16,030 nucleotides of DNA. Origin: an uncultured Clostridia bacterium. GTDB taxonomy: Bacteria; Bacillota; Clostridia; Oscillospirales; Ruminococcaceae. The stretch's first letter is position 1. Each line of letters opens with the position of its first letter. Where the stretch lies: contig CALDJI010000211.1 of the NCBI GenBank assembly GCA_937901805.1, positions 1 to 16,030 of the forward strand, written 5' to 3'. The translations under genes and the position numbers were made by a program. The notes beneath the pieces were generated by a model. The model searched no databases. It was not told the origin of the DNA and saw only the letters and a list, made by a program, of their open reading frames with translations. Below, piece by piece: positions 7,165 to 13,131 of the stretch.

Positions 7165-7679
7165 GCATTTCCATTCTCAGGTACAAGACTTACAGCCTGC
7201 GGTACAATCCCCAGTCCTTCTCTGTCACCATCTCCCGATCCTTGTTCCGGCGCACAGCGCCGGGACTGGGGGAAATTATTGGAGAAAACGGCATACTGGC
7301 CCGTACGATCCGCGGAGAGGGCGAGTTTTTTGGACAGGATGCATTTGCACAATACCTTCAGCTGCAACAGATATTTTCCGATCCTGGGGAAGGTATGCTT
7401 CATCTTCCGGGATTAAGCCCTTTCCCCGCCCTTTTCACGGAGCTGTCCCTAACTGGGAAGGCTGGGACTCAGAGTCTGTCCTATTCCTTTGCATTCTGTG
7501 AAAAACCCCAGTTCCAAACCCAGAAGGAGGCGGTTTCCCCTCCGGAATACCACATTGCCAGTGCAGGAGAAACCCTGTGGGACATTGCCGCACAGTATTC
7601 CCTGAGTATCGAGGAACTGATTTCGCTTGGAGCCGGACAGACGCCATTACAGGGAGGAGAACGGGTGAGGCTGCAATGA
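7161..7679 (+). CDS. LysM-containing baseplate/tube-end protein (XkdP-like)
   Basis: A 172-residue protein. Residues about 130-172 form a clear LysM domain: YHIASAGETLWDIAAQYSLS, then IEELISLG and a closing GERVRLQ. The first 120 residues form a strand-rich region typical of XkdP/gp53-type proteins, which link the tube end to the baseplate hub. In these proteins LysM may bind peptidoglycan or act as a structural adaptor. The start ATG overlaps the previous stop and follows GAGGTGAGGA at 7141-7150. Its own TGA overlaps the hub start (ATGA at 7676-7679). LysM plus hub plus spike in this order is the PBSX pattern. Confidence 0.8.
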   Translation: MSISILRYKTYSLRYNPQSFSVTISRSLFRRTAPGLGEIIGENGILARTIRGEGEFFGQDAFAQYLQLQQIFSDPGEGMLHLPGLSPFPALFTELSLTGKAGTQSLSYSFAFCEKPQFQTQKEAVSPPEYHIASAGETLWDIAAQYSLSIEELISLGAGQTPLQGGERVRLQ

Positions 7680-8656
7680 GTTTATCTGTAACGCTATATG
7701 ACGAATCCGGAGTGAAAATATCTCCCCGCGCTCCGATCTCCTTTTCTCTTATTCACAGCATGGACACCCCTGTGGACAGCCTGAAAGCAGTTTTTTTAGA
7801 AGAACCGTGCTTTTCCAGGGAAATGGCCGCGGTGGAAATCCATTCTACAGAGCGAACACTCTTTTCCGGACTGATTGATGAACAGGAACTCCAGATTTCT
7901 TCCAGCGGCAAATGGGTAACTCTTACCGGGCGCAGCAGAGCGGCTCTGCTCTGTGACAATGAGGCCCTGCCTGGACAATACCTGGAAACCAAACTTGACA
8001 GTATCTTTGAAAGGCATGTAAAACCATACGGGTTTTCCTTCATACAGACGGAAGAACAGCTTCCGCTTCCCAGTTTTCTGGTAGCAAAAGGCGAAAGCGA
8101 ACTGGACGTCCTAATCCGTTTTTGTCTGCTAAGCGGGTACCCCGCTCCCCGCTTTACCGCCGACAACCGGATGGTTGTCTCCCGCAGGAACGCGGGCCGT
8201 ACCTTCTATGTCTCCAACACCGCACAGGGGGCCATCCCCTTCCTGTCCATATTTAGAAAGCTGGCCCGCCACACCTGCATATCGGAGATCTTCTTAAAAA
8301 ACCAGGACGGAATATACAGTACGGCAGTGGAAAATCCATATGCCCTGCTCCATGGAATCCGGCGCAGGCGGTATCTCTCCCCGGCGAATGAATGGGCGGT
8401 GCGCGGCGATCTGGACGCTAAACGCCGGATTGCCGCTTCGATGTACAACCGGCTTGCCGTCGAAACACAGCTTCCCGGACTGCATGCGGCAGAGCTTGGA
8501 GACAATGTATTTTTAGACGATGGAACAACGGCCGATCTTTATTCCATTACAGGAATCAAATGGCAGAGAAAGGAACAGGGAGACAGCACACTGCTGATTT
8601 TGAGCAGTCCGGAACTCTGGACAGAAAACGGAGGAATATACGATGTGGCTCAATGA
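7676..8656 (+). CDS. Baseplate hub protein (gp27/gpD-like, XkdQ-like)
   Basis: A 326-residue protein that should form the trimeric hub joining the tail tube to the central spike. It has the layout of late-control-D or XkdQ proteins: an N-terminal strand domain up to about residue 95, including TLFSGLIDEQEL and KWVTLTGRSRAALL; a helical insert (LDSIFERHVKPYGFSF, ESELDVLIRFCLLSGYPAPRF); then a second strand domain ending DLYSITGIKWQRKEQ. The start ATG overlaps the LysM stop. The 3' end overlaps the spike start by 14 bases. Gene order strongly supports the role; the sequence call is by overall pattern. Confidence 0.72.
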   Translation: MSLSVTLYDESGVKISPRAPISFSLIHSMDTPVDSLKAVFLEEPCFSREMAAVEIHSTERTLFSGLIDEQELQISSSGKWVTLTGRSRAALLCDNEALPGQYLETKLDSIFERHVKPYGFSFIQTEEQLPLPSFLVAKGESELDVLIRFCLLSGYPAPRFTADNRMVVSRRNAGRTFYVSNTAQGAIPFLSIFRKLARHTCISEIFLKNQDGIYSTAVENPYALLHGIRRRRYLSPANEWAVRGDLDAKRRIAASMYNRLAVETQLPGLHAAELGDNVFLDDGTTADLYSITGIKWQRKEQGDSTLLILSSPELWTENGGIYDVAQ

Positions 8657-9014
8657 ACTGAACAGATACCGGACGTCTGCCCCCGCCCAAGCCGGAGTAG
8701 TATCGCTCTCTGAAAACGGGCAGATAGGCGTAACCGGATGCATGGAAAACCGGACGGCTCCGCTATTTGCACCATACGGGTTCTTTGCTGTACCCAGCGA
8801 AGGGGAAACCGCATTGCTTGTGGAAATGGACGGAGGGTACTGCATTGCGGGATTCCTCTCCCACAGCAAAAACCTGGCTCCCGGCGAGCTGGAACTACGC
8901 GTCCCATCCGGCGCATATTTCAGGCTATGTGCGGATGGGACACTCCAGCTAAACGGATACCGGATTGCCAATACATCAAACAGACAGGAGGGATTCCCAT
9001 CGACACACAATTAA
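8643..9014 (+). CDS. Short baseplate spike protein (gpV/Mu gp45-like)
   Basis: A 123-residue protein between hub and gp25-like genes, the normal slot of the central spike. Residues 15-85 have the look of an OB-fold spike base: GVVSLSENGQIGVTG, then PYGFFAVPSEGETALLVEMDGGYCIAGFL. The remainder (ELRVPSGAYFRLCADGTLQLNG) looks like a single short turn of the intertwined beta-helix. GGAGG at 8630-8634, 8 bases ahead of the ATG, fixes the start inside the hub gene. It is short for the family: Mu gp45 has about 197 residues. No separate PAAR-type tip gene is seen, so the piercing tip must be small. Confidence 0.68.
   Translation: MWLNELNRYRTSAPAQAGVVSLSENGQIGVTGCMENRTAPLFAPYGFFAVPSEGETALLVEMDGGYCIAGFLSHSKNLAPGELELRVPSGAYFRLCADGTLQLNGYRIANTSNRQEGFPSTHN
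8986..8992 (+). promoter_or_regulatory. Ribosome binding site pointing to an ATC start for the gp25-like gene
   Basis: AGGAGGG inside the end of the spike gene lies 6 bases before ATC at 8999, an ideal distance. The nearest in-frame ATG, at 9026, is 33 bases away and has only a weak GGAAAAG upstream. An in-frame ATT at 8993 touches the site and is too close. Confidence 0.6.
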
Positions 9015-9349
9015 ACGGAAAAGATATGGCGAAAGATTCCCGAGGCATACCCTATTCCATTCATGGAACGGAGGAACTCCTGCAGCAAATTCTCATCCGC
9101 CTGACCGTCCGCAAAGGTAAATTCCTGCCGGATCCGGAGCTTGGCAGCAGGCTTTTCCTGCTATCAGGCGCTTCCCCTGCCAGGGCAAACAGCCTGGCGG
9201 AAGAATATGTCCGGGAAGCCCTGGCAGATATGAGGGACATCCAAATTGAGCAGGTAGAAGCGGTATTTTCCGCCAGAGAAGATCGGTTTCATCTGACTGT
9301 TTGGATTTCCTATTTGGGAGAAACCATGGAGGTGAGGGCATCCCTATGA
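8999..9349 (+). CDS. Baseplate wedge protein, gp25-like (XkdS/DUF2634-like), probable ATC start
   Basis: The protein has 116 residues from ATC or 107 from ATG at 9026. It contains the gp25-like core of contractile baseplates: EELLQQILIRLTVRKGKFLPDPELGSRLF (around residues 30-60), then AEEYVREALADM and alternating strands to the end. In contractile tails this protein sits in the wedge beside gpJ and passes the trigger to the sheath. The residues before the ATG (DTQLNGKDMAKDSRGIPYSIHG) look like real coding sequence of this family. Together with the well-placed SD this favours the ATC start. The stop overlaps the baseplate J start (ATGA at 9346-9349). The ATG-only form is the conservative alternative. 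Confidence 0.75.
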   Translation: MDTQLNGKDMAKDSRGIPYSIHGTEELLQQILIRLTVRKGKFLPDPELGSRLFLLSGASPARANSLAEEYVREALADMRDIQIEQVEAVFSAREDRFHLTVWISYLGETMEVRASL

Positions 9350-10440
9350 AAACCTATGAACAATTGCTTGCTATTATGGAAAAAACCTATACTTCCTTGA
9401 CCGGATTCTCCCCAAACAGTGCTTCTGATATAGGTATCCGACTGAAGGTTCTTGCCACCGTATGCGCAGAATTTTACCAAGAACTGGCGCGTTTGCAAAG
9501 AGAGCTGTTTGCACAGACAGCTACTGGAACTTATCTGGATATGCATGCTCAGACCAGGGGCCTTTCCCGCAAACAGGCCATTCCCTCCACAGGGGTACTG
9601 CGCTTTTCCAGAGACACAGCGGCGCTGTCGGATATTGTGATTCCGCAGAACACCCTCTGTGCATGTACGGGAGGAAGTCCGCTGAGATTTCTCACTACTC
9701 AGCAGGCTGTTCTGAAAAAAGGGGAACTGTCGGTTGATATCCCCGCATGTGCTCAAACCGGCGGAGAGGAAACCAATACTGCTGCAAATACCGTAAATAT
9801 TCTGATCACTCCGCCCCAGGGGATCAGCCGTGTAACCAATCCTTTTCCCTTTCGGGGAGGGGCGCTGGCCGAGACGGATACTCAGCTGCGCAAACGCCTG
9901 ATGGATTCTTACCGTTTTATTTCCAACGGAACCAATGCGGCATTTTACAATAATCTTGCCCTGCAAACGGATGCTGTCAGCAGTACGCATGTCATCCCAC
10001 GTGCCAGAGGGCGCGGCACGGTAGACGTTGTCATTGCGGAAGAAAACGGAACTGCTTCTCCAGAACTTATCAGCCGGCTGCAAGCAGAGATAGAAGAAAA
10101 GCGGGAAATCAATGTCGACGTACAGGTGCAATCCGCCGAAATCCTGCCGGTCACCCTCTCTCTTCAGTTTCAATGCCATCCAGGATACGATCCGGCAGAA
10201 ACGGCACAGGCTTGCACGGATACTATTGGCGGGGTTCTGAACCGCTATGAAATTGCAAGTCCGCTATACCTGTGCGATCTCTATGCCATGCTGCATGGAA
10301 TGCCCCAGCTACAGAGTTATACGTTTCCCGGTTTTACCGATATTGTACCGGAGGACACCAAGATCCTCCGTCTTCAAAAAATCAACGCTGTTTGCGGGGA
10401 AGAAACTTTTTCCTGTACCTACAGCAAGGAGGGAAGCTGA
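9346..10440 (+). CDS. Baseplate J protein (gpJ/XkdT-like)
   Basis: A 364-residue baseplate wedge protein that links the hub to the outer rim and fibres. Recognisable features are the N-terminal helix (YEQLLAIMEKTY), the region from SASDIGIRLKVLATVCAEFY to the GTYLDMHAQTRGLSR turn (residues 60-85), the NTAANTVNILITPPQGI strands, and the ETDTQLRKRLMDSYRFISNGTN segment around 190-215. All are standard for baseplate J proteins. GGAGGTGA at 9328-9335 precedes the ATG. The end overlaps the next gene (TGATG at 10438-10442). Length matches XkdT-type proteins, so the gene looks intact. Confidence 0.88.
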   Translation: MKTYEQLLAIMEKTYTSLTGFSPNSASDIGIRLKVLATVCAEFYQELARLQRELFAQTATGTYLDMHAQTRGLSRKQAIPSTGVLRFSRDTAALSDIVIPQNTLCACTGGSPLRFLTTQQAVLKKGELSVDIPACAQTGGEETNTAANTVNILITPPQGISRVTNPFPFRGGALAETDTQLRKRLMDSYRFISNGTNAAFYNNLALQTDAVSSTHVIPRARGRGTVDVVIAEENGTASPELISRLQAEIEEKREINVDVQVQSAEILPVTLSLQFQCHPGYDPAETAQACTDTIGGVLNRYEIASPLYLCDLYAMLHGMPQLQSYTFPGFTDIVPEDTKILRLQKINAVCGEETFSCTYSKEGS

Positions 10441-11024
10441 TGCGCCCCTGTATGGACAGTTTACAAAAGCTCATGCGCTCCACCGGACTGTATTCCTTAA
10501 AAGAGGGAGATCTGACGGAGGCAGAGCTGCTCAGTTACGCCGCCGTTTTGGAAGAAATCGAGCGTCTGCTCGCTGATACCGCACAGGAAGCCATCCCGCT
10601 CACAGCAGAGGACAGCGGACTACTTGCTTATGAGGAGCTGCTCGGGCAGGACCGGAGCGGATTGCCGGTGGACAGGCGAAGGGACATGATTATCTACGCG
10701 CTTTCCATGCAGCCAAAGGATTTTGACAGACAGGGAATTGTGCGGGCACTGCGTTCCCTTGGCATTGAAACGGAAATTACAGAACAGACAGCTGAAGAAC
10801 GGATTACTGTGAAAATTACAGAATTTTCCGGAAACATCCATGACTATGACAAACTACGGGAGGATGCGCGCGGAATTTTACCCGCTCATCTGGAGACTGT
10901 TTTTGAAATGAGTTCCTTTACCTGGGAGGAATTTGACACAAAAGATCTGACCTGGGAGGAATTTGAGTCCAATTCCTTTTCCTGGGACGAATTTGAAATC
11001 AACGGCTCACAGCTGAAAAAATAG
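10440..11024 (+). CDS. DUF2313/XkdU-like baseplate protein with WEEF repeats
   Basis: A 194-residue protein. Residues 1-155 match the DUF2313 (YmfQ, Mu gp48-like) baseplate family in pattern and position. They include the helix LQKLMRSTGLYSLKEGDLTEAEL, then EELLGQD, then RRDMIIYALSMQPKDFDRQGIVRALRSLGIETEI. Proteins of this family sit at the baseplate edge and help attach fibres. The C-terminus (about 158-190) holds three tandem 10-residue units with cores TWEEF, TWEEF and SWDEF. GGAGGG at 10428-10433 lies 6 bases before the ATG. A TAG stop is followed at once by TAA. The fibre gene follows after 16 bases. Confidence 0.75.
   Translation: MRPCMDSLQKLMRSTGLYSLKEGDLTEAELLSYAAVLEEIERLLADTAQEAIPLTAEDSGLLAYEELLGQDRSGLPVDRRRDMIIYALSMQPKDFDRQGIVRALRSLGIETEITEQTAEERITVKITEFSGNIHDYDKLREDARGILPAHLETVFEMSSFTWEEFDTKDLTWEEFESNSFSWDEFEINGSQLKK
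10921..11010 (+). repeat. Three 30-bp in-frame tandem repeats encoding WEEF/WDEF units
   Basis: CCTGGGA(G/C)GAATTTGA recurs at 10921, 10951 and 10981 with an exact 30-base period. The first two 16-base cores are identical; the third has one change. The period equals ten codons, so copy-number change would keep the reading frame. Short Trp-Asp/Glu-Glu-Phe repeats of this kind are known at the ends of Firmicute phage tail proteins. Confidence 0.9.
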
Positions 11025-11040
11025 TAAAAGGAGGTTTCCT

Positions 11041-11580
11041 ATGCCCAGTACCAACAAGACAGAACATTACCATCTCAACTCCTGGATTGGTTCTGACAAA
11101 CCGCAAAGGGAGGACTTTAACGCAGATAACCAACTGCTCGATTCGGCGCTTCATACGATACAAACGCTTGCACAGACAGGAGTTTCCACAGCTTCTTCTG
11201 CGGCAGGCGCTCTTTCTGAACATGCAGAGGACAAAAATGCCCATCTGAGTGAGCAGCAATGTGAAAAAATATCCAAGAGCCTGAAGGTGACCCTTGGGAG
11301 CTACACTGGAAATGGCTCACGGGAACGGCTCGTGCCGCTTTCTTCCCATGCGCGCTTTGTCCTGATTTTTCCTCTGACGGAATCCCCGGTCTTTCTTTCC
11401 AGTGCAGCGGGTACTGTCATACGATTTGGCATCTGCTCCGATCTGGGATGTTCGTACGGGCTTTCCTATGAGGAAGAGGGTTTTACCGTGCATCAAAATG
11501 CAACGGCAAACCCCACCGCCAAAAATCCCGGGTTCAATGATTCCGGTATTTCCTACCTGTACCTTGCCTTCTTCGAGTAA
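11041..11580 (+). CDS. Short tail fibre / receptor-binding protein
   Basis: A 179-residue protein closing the operon. Residues 1-35 (NKTEHYHLNSWIGSDKPQRE, then DFNADNQLLDSAL) are the common N-terminal anchor of Firmicute tail fibres that binds the baseplate. Residues 36-75 are helical and probably coiled coil. The C-terminal 90 residues form a strand-rich tip, with HARFVLIFPL, then GFTVHQNATANP and a final SGISYLYLAFFE. That tip type is common at the ends of tail fibres. AAAGGAGGT lies 6 bases ahead of the ATG. The fibre is very short and has no chaperone gene or second fibre gene. The terminator follows 6 bases after the stop. Confidence 0.72.
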   Translation: MPSTNKTEHYHLNSWIGSDKPQREDFNADNQLLDSALHTIQTLAQTGVSTASSAAGALSEHAEDKNAHLSEQQCEKISKSLKVTLGSYTGNGSRERLVPLSSHARFVLIFPLTESPVFLSSAAGTVIRFGICSDLGCSYGLSYEEEGFTVHQNATANPTAKNPGFNDSGISYLYLAFFE

Positions 11581-11586
11581 ATGGAG

Positions 11587-11623
11587 AAAAAACGTCCTAC
11601 GGAATACTCCGCAGGACGTTTTT
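11587..11623. terminator. Bidirectional rho-independent terminator between the virion operon and spoVAF-like
   Basis: An inverted repeat has arms AAAAACGTCCTACGGA and TCCGCAGGACGTTTTT: 11 bp, one A-C mismatch, 4 bp, and a 4-base ATAC loop. It ends in five T's on the + strand and six on the - strand. It lies between the convergent fibre gene (ending 11580) and spoVAF-like gene (stop at 11623-11625), so it should stop both transcripts. Confidence 0.9.
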
Positions 11624-13011
11624 CAGCTGTTTTTATGGTTCATTTTTTCACGGACAAATTTCCGTTTAAGGGCGGTCCAATCAAACGGGATAAGCGGATA
11701 GAGATAGCTCCTTCCGGAAATATCCCGATTACACAAGATCGCAATCAATTCCAATGCCAAGCCGATCCCAAATCCCCAATATCCAAAGAAATGGGTGAGG
11801 ACAAGCAGTAAAACCCGCCCAAATTTAAATGCATAGCCGAGTTCAAAATCCGGCTGGGTAAAAATTGCAGTCGCTGTAAAAGCGGAAAACAAAATGGTAT
11901 CCGGAATAAAAATCCCTGCCCTTACCGCAAATTCCCCCAAAAGGAGCGCCCCAACAATACTCAGGGAACTGCTGAGGATATCCGGCGTATTGACTGACGC
12001 CAGCCGCAGACCGTCGACTGCCAGTTCCAACAGGAGAAGCTGTGCAATGACAGGCAGACCGTTCGGCTCCTCAATCTGCAAAAAGGACATCCATGAGGGG
12101 AAATCCCCCGGATGCTGAAGATACAGCAGCCAAAGCGGAGTAACCACCAGCGTAGACAGAAAAATAACCAGTCGGACAAGGCGCATATAGGTTCCGGTAA
12201 CAGGGGGAAAATAGAAATCATCCGCTTCCTCGAAGAAATCAAAGAAGGAGGTGGGCAGAATCATAACAGATGGGGTATTGTCAATCAAGACCAGCAGCTT
12301 GCCCTCCTGCACACAGGCGGCGGCCACGTCCGGACGTTCTGTATAACGCACCTTTGGGAGCGGATTGAACCATTTGGTATCCACCAGAACCTCCGCCAAG
12401 CTCTGCATAGTCATGGTCAGAGAATTGATCCGCAGGTTCTGGAGTTTCTCTCGAATTTTCCGAAGCAGGCGTTTGTCCACCTGGTTGTCCAGATAGCACA
12501 AAACCACATCCGTCTGCGAGCGCCTGCCGACTTTGGTGATCTCCATAGTCAGGTGAGGATCCCGCAGGCGCCTGCGGATCAGCGCTGTATTGAAGACCAC
12601 CGTCTCAACAAATCCTTCGTGGGAACCTCGAAGCACCTTATCCTTATCCGGTTCCTGAATGCTGCGCTGGGGATAAGTCCTGGAATCCACCAGAATACAC
12701 TGCCGGAACCCTTCGACAAACATCCCCGTATTCCCGGACAGGATATCAGTCAAAATCTCGTCTGGCTCCTCTTTTGCCGTCACCTCGACATAGGGGACAA
12801 AACGCTTGATAAACTCCTGTACTCCGGCGATATCCCCCATTTCCCGCGGCGTGATTTTCATCATGAAATCCATCATCTTAGCAAAGACCTCATCCTTGAT
12901 AAAACCATCCACGAACAAAATTGTAGTCTCTTTTCCGCCAATCAGAAATTCCTTTGTAACCAGATCAAAACTTTTATTTGCTTGCCACTTTTCCAGCACC
13001 TGACTGAACAA
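11623..13011 (-). CDS. spoVAF: SpoVAF-like spore germination protein (GerA family)
   Basis: A 462-residue membrane protein from the preferred TTG start. The soluble N-terminal half has the GerA-family signature: DSRTYPQRS, EPDKDKVLRGSHEGFVET, NTALIRRRLRDP, RRSQTDVVLCY, and ERPDVAAA. The run PTSFFDFFEEADDFYFPPVTG and NTPDILSSSL are closer to SpoVAF than to GerAA. About five membrane segments follow, near residues 277-300, 319-338, 347-367, 371-385 and 397-427. In Bacillus subtilis SpoVAF works with FigP as an inner spore membrane ion channel that boosts germination. No partner (FigP, GerAB, GerAC or SpoVA genes) lies beside it here. GGGAGG at 13021-13026, 9 bases ahead of TTG 13011, decides the start; an ATG at 13071 lacks a good site. 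It should be expressed late in sporulation. Confidence 0.8.
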   Translation of the reverse strand: MFSQVLEKWQANKSFDLVTKEFLIGGKETTILFVDGFIKDEVFAKMMDFMMKITPREMGDIAGVQEFIKRFVPYVEVTAKEEPDEILTDILSGNTGMFVEGFRQCILVDSRTYPQRSIQEPDKDKVLRGSHEGFVETVVFNTALIRRRLRDPHLTMEITKVGRRSQTDVVLCYLDNQVDKRLLRKIREKLQNLRINSLTMTMQSLAEVLVDTKWFNPLPKVRYTERPDVAAACVQEGKLLVLIDNTPSVMILPTSFFDFFEEADDFYFPPVTGTYMRLVRLVIFLSTLVVTPLWLLYLQHPGDFPSWMSFLQIEEPNGLPVIAQLLLLELAVDGLRLASVNTPDILSSSLSIVGALLLGEFAVRAGIFIPDTILFSAFTATAIFTQPDFELGYAFKFGRVLLLVLTHFFGYWGFGIGLALELIAILCNRDISGRSYLYPLIPFDWTALKRKFVREKMNHKNS

Positions 13012-13020
13012 GGCCCATTC

Positions 13021-13026
13021 CCTCCC
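13021..13026 (-). promoter_or_regulatory. Ribosome binding site fixing the TTG start of spoVAF-like
   Basis: On the - strand GGGAGG is followed by nine bases and then TTG at 13011. The alternative ATG at 13071 lies upstream of any likely transcription start from the candidate promoter, which also favours TTG. Confidence 0.6.
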
Positions 13027-13060
13027 ATCGTTTTTGATAGTATTGTTGGAAACGGACCAG

Positions 13061-13090
13061 AGTATGCACATATCCCAGCATATGTTTCAA
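13061..13090 (-). promoter_or_regulatory. Candidate promoter for spoVAF-like
   Basis: On the - strand TTGAAA (13090-13085) is followed by 18 bases and CATACT (13066-13061). That is a possible sigma-A arrangement, but the CATACT also resembles the -10 of the sporulation factors sigma E and sigma G (CATA-type). Given the gene's expected sporulation role, a sporulation sigma is plausible. The TTGAAA overlaps the end of the upstream terminator T-run, so evidence is weak. Confidence 0.3.
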
Positions 13091-13124
13091 AAAAAGCCCC
13101 CCTGATAAAACAGAGGGCCTTTTT
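13089..13124 (-). terminator. Rho-independent terminator after the foldase-like lipoprotein gene
   Basis: Read on the - strand, a stem CCCTCTG / CAGGGGG with one T-G pair and a TTTTAT loop is followed by C and seven T's. It begins 7 bases after the lipoprotein stop codon and should end that transcript before spoVAF-like. A's on the 5' side give it some function on the other strand too. Confidence 0.85.
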
Positions 13125-13131
13125 ATCCGGT

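Noticed and set aside
9310..10179. 289-codon - strand open frame opposite baseplate J
   Set aside because: It lies inside a well-supported gpJ gene and within a + strand operon, and its product is Cys/Ser/Arg-rich with no recognisable pattern.
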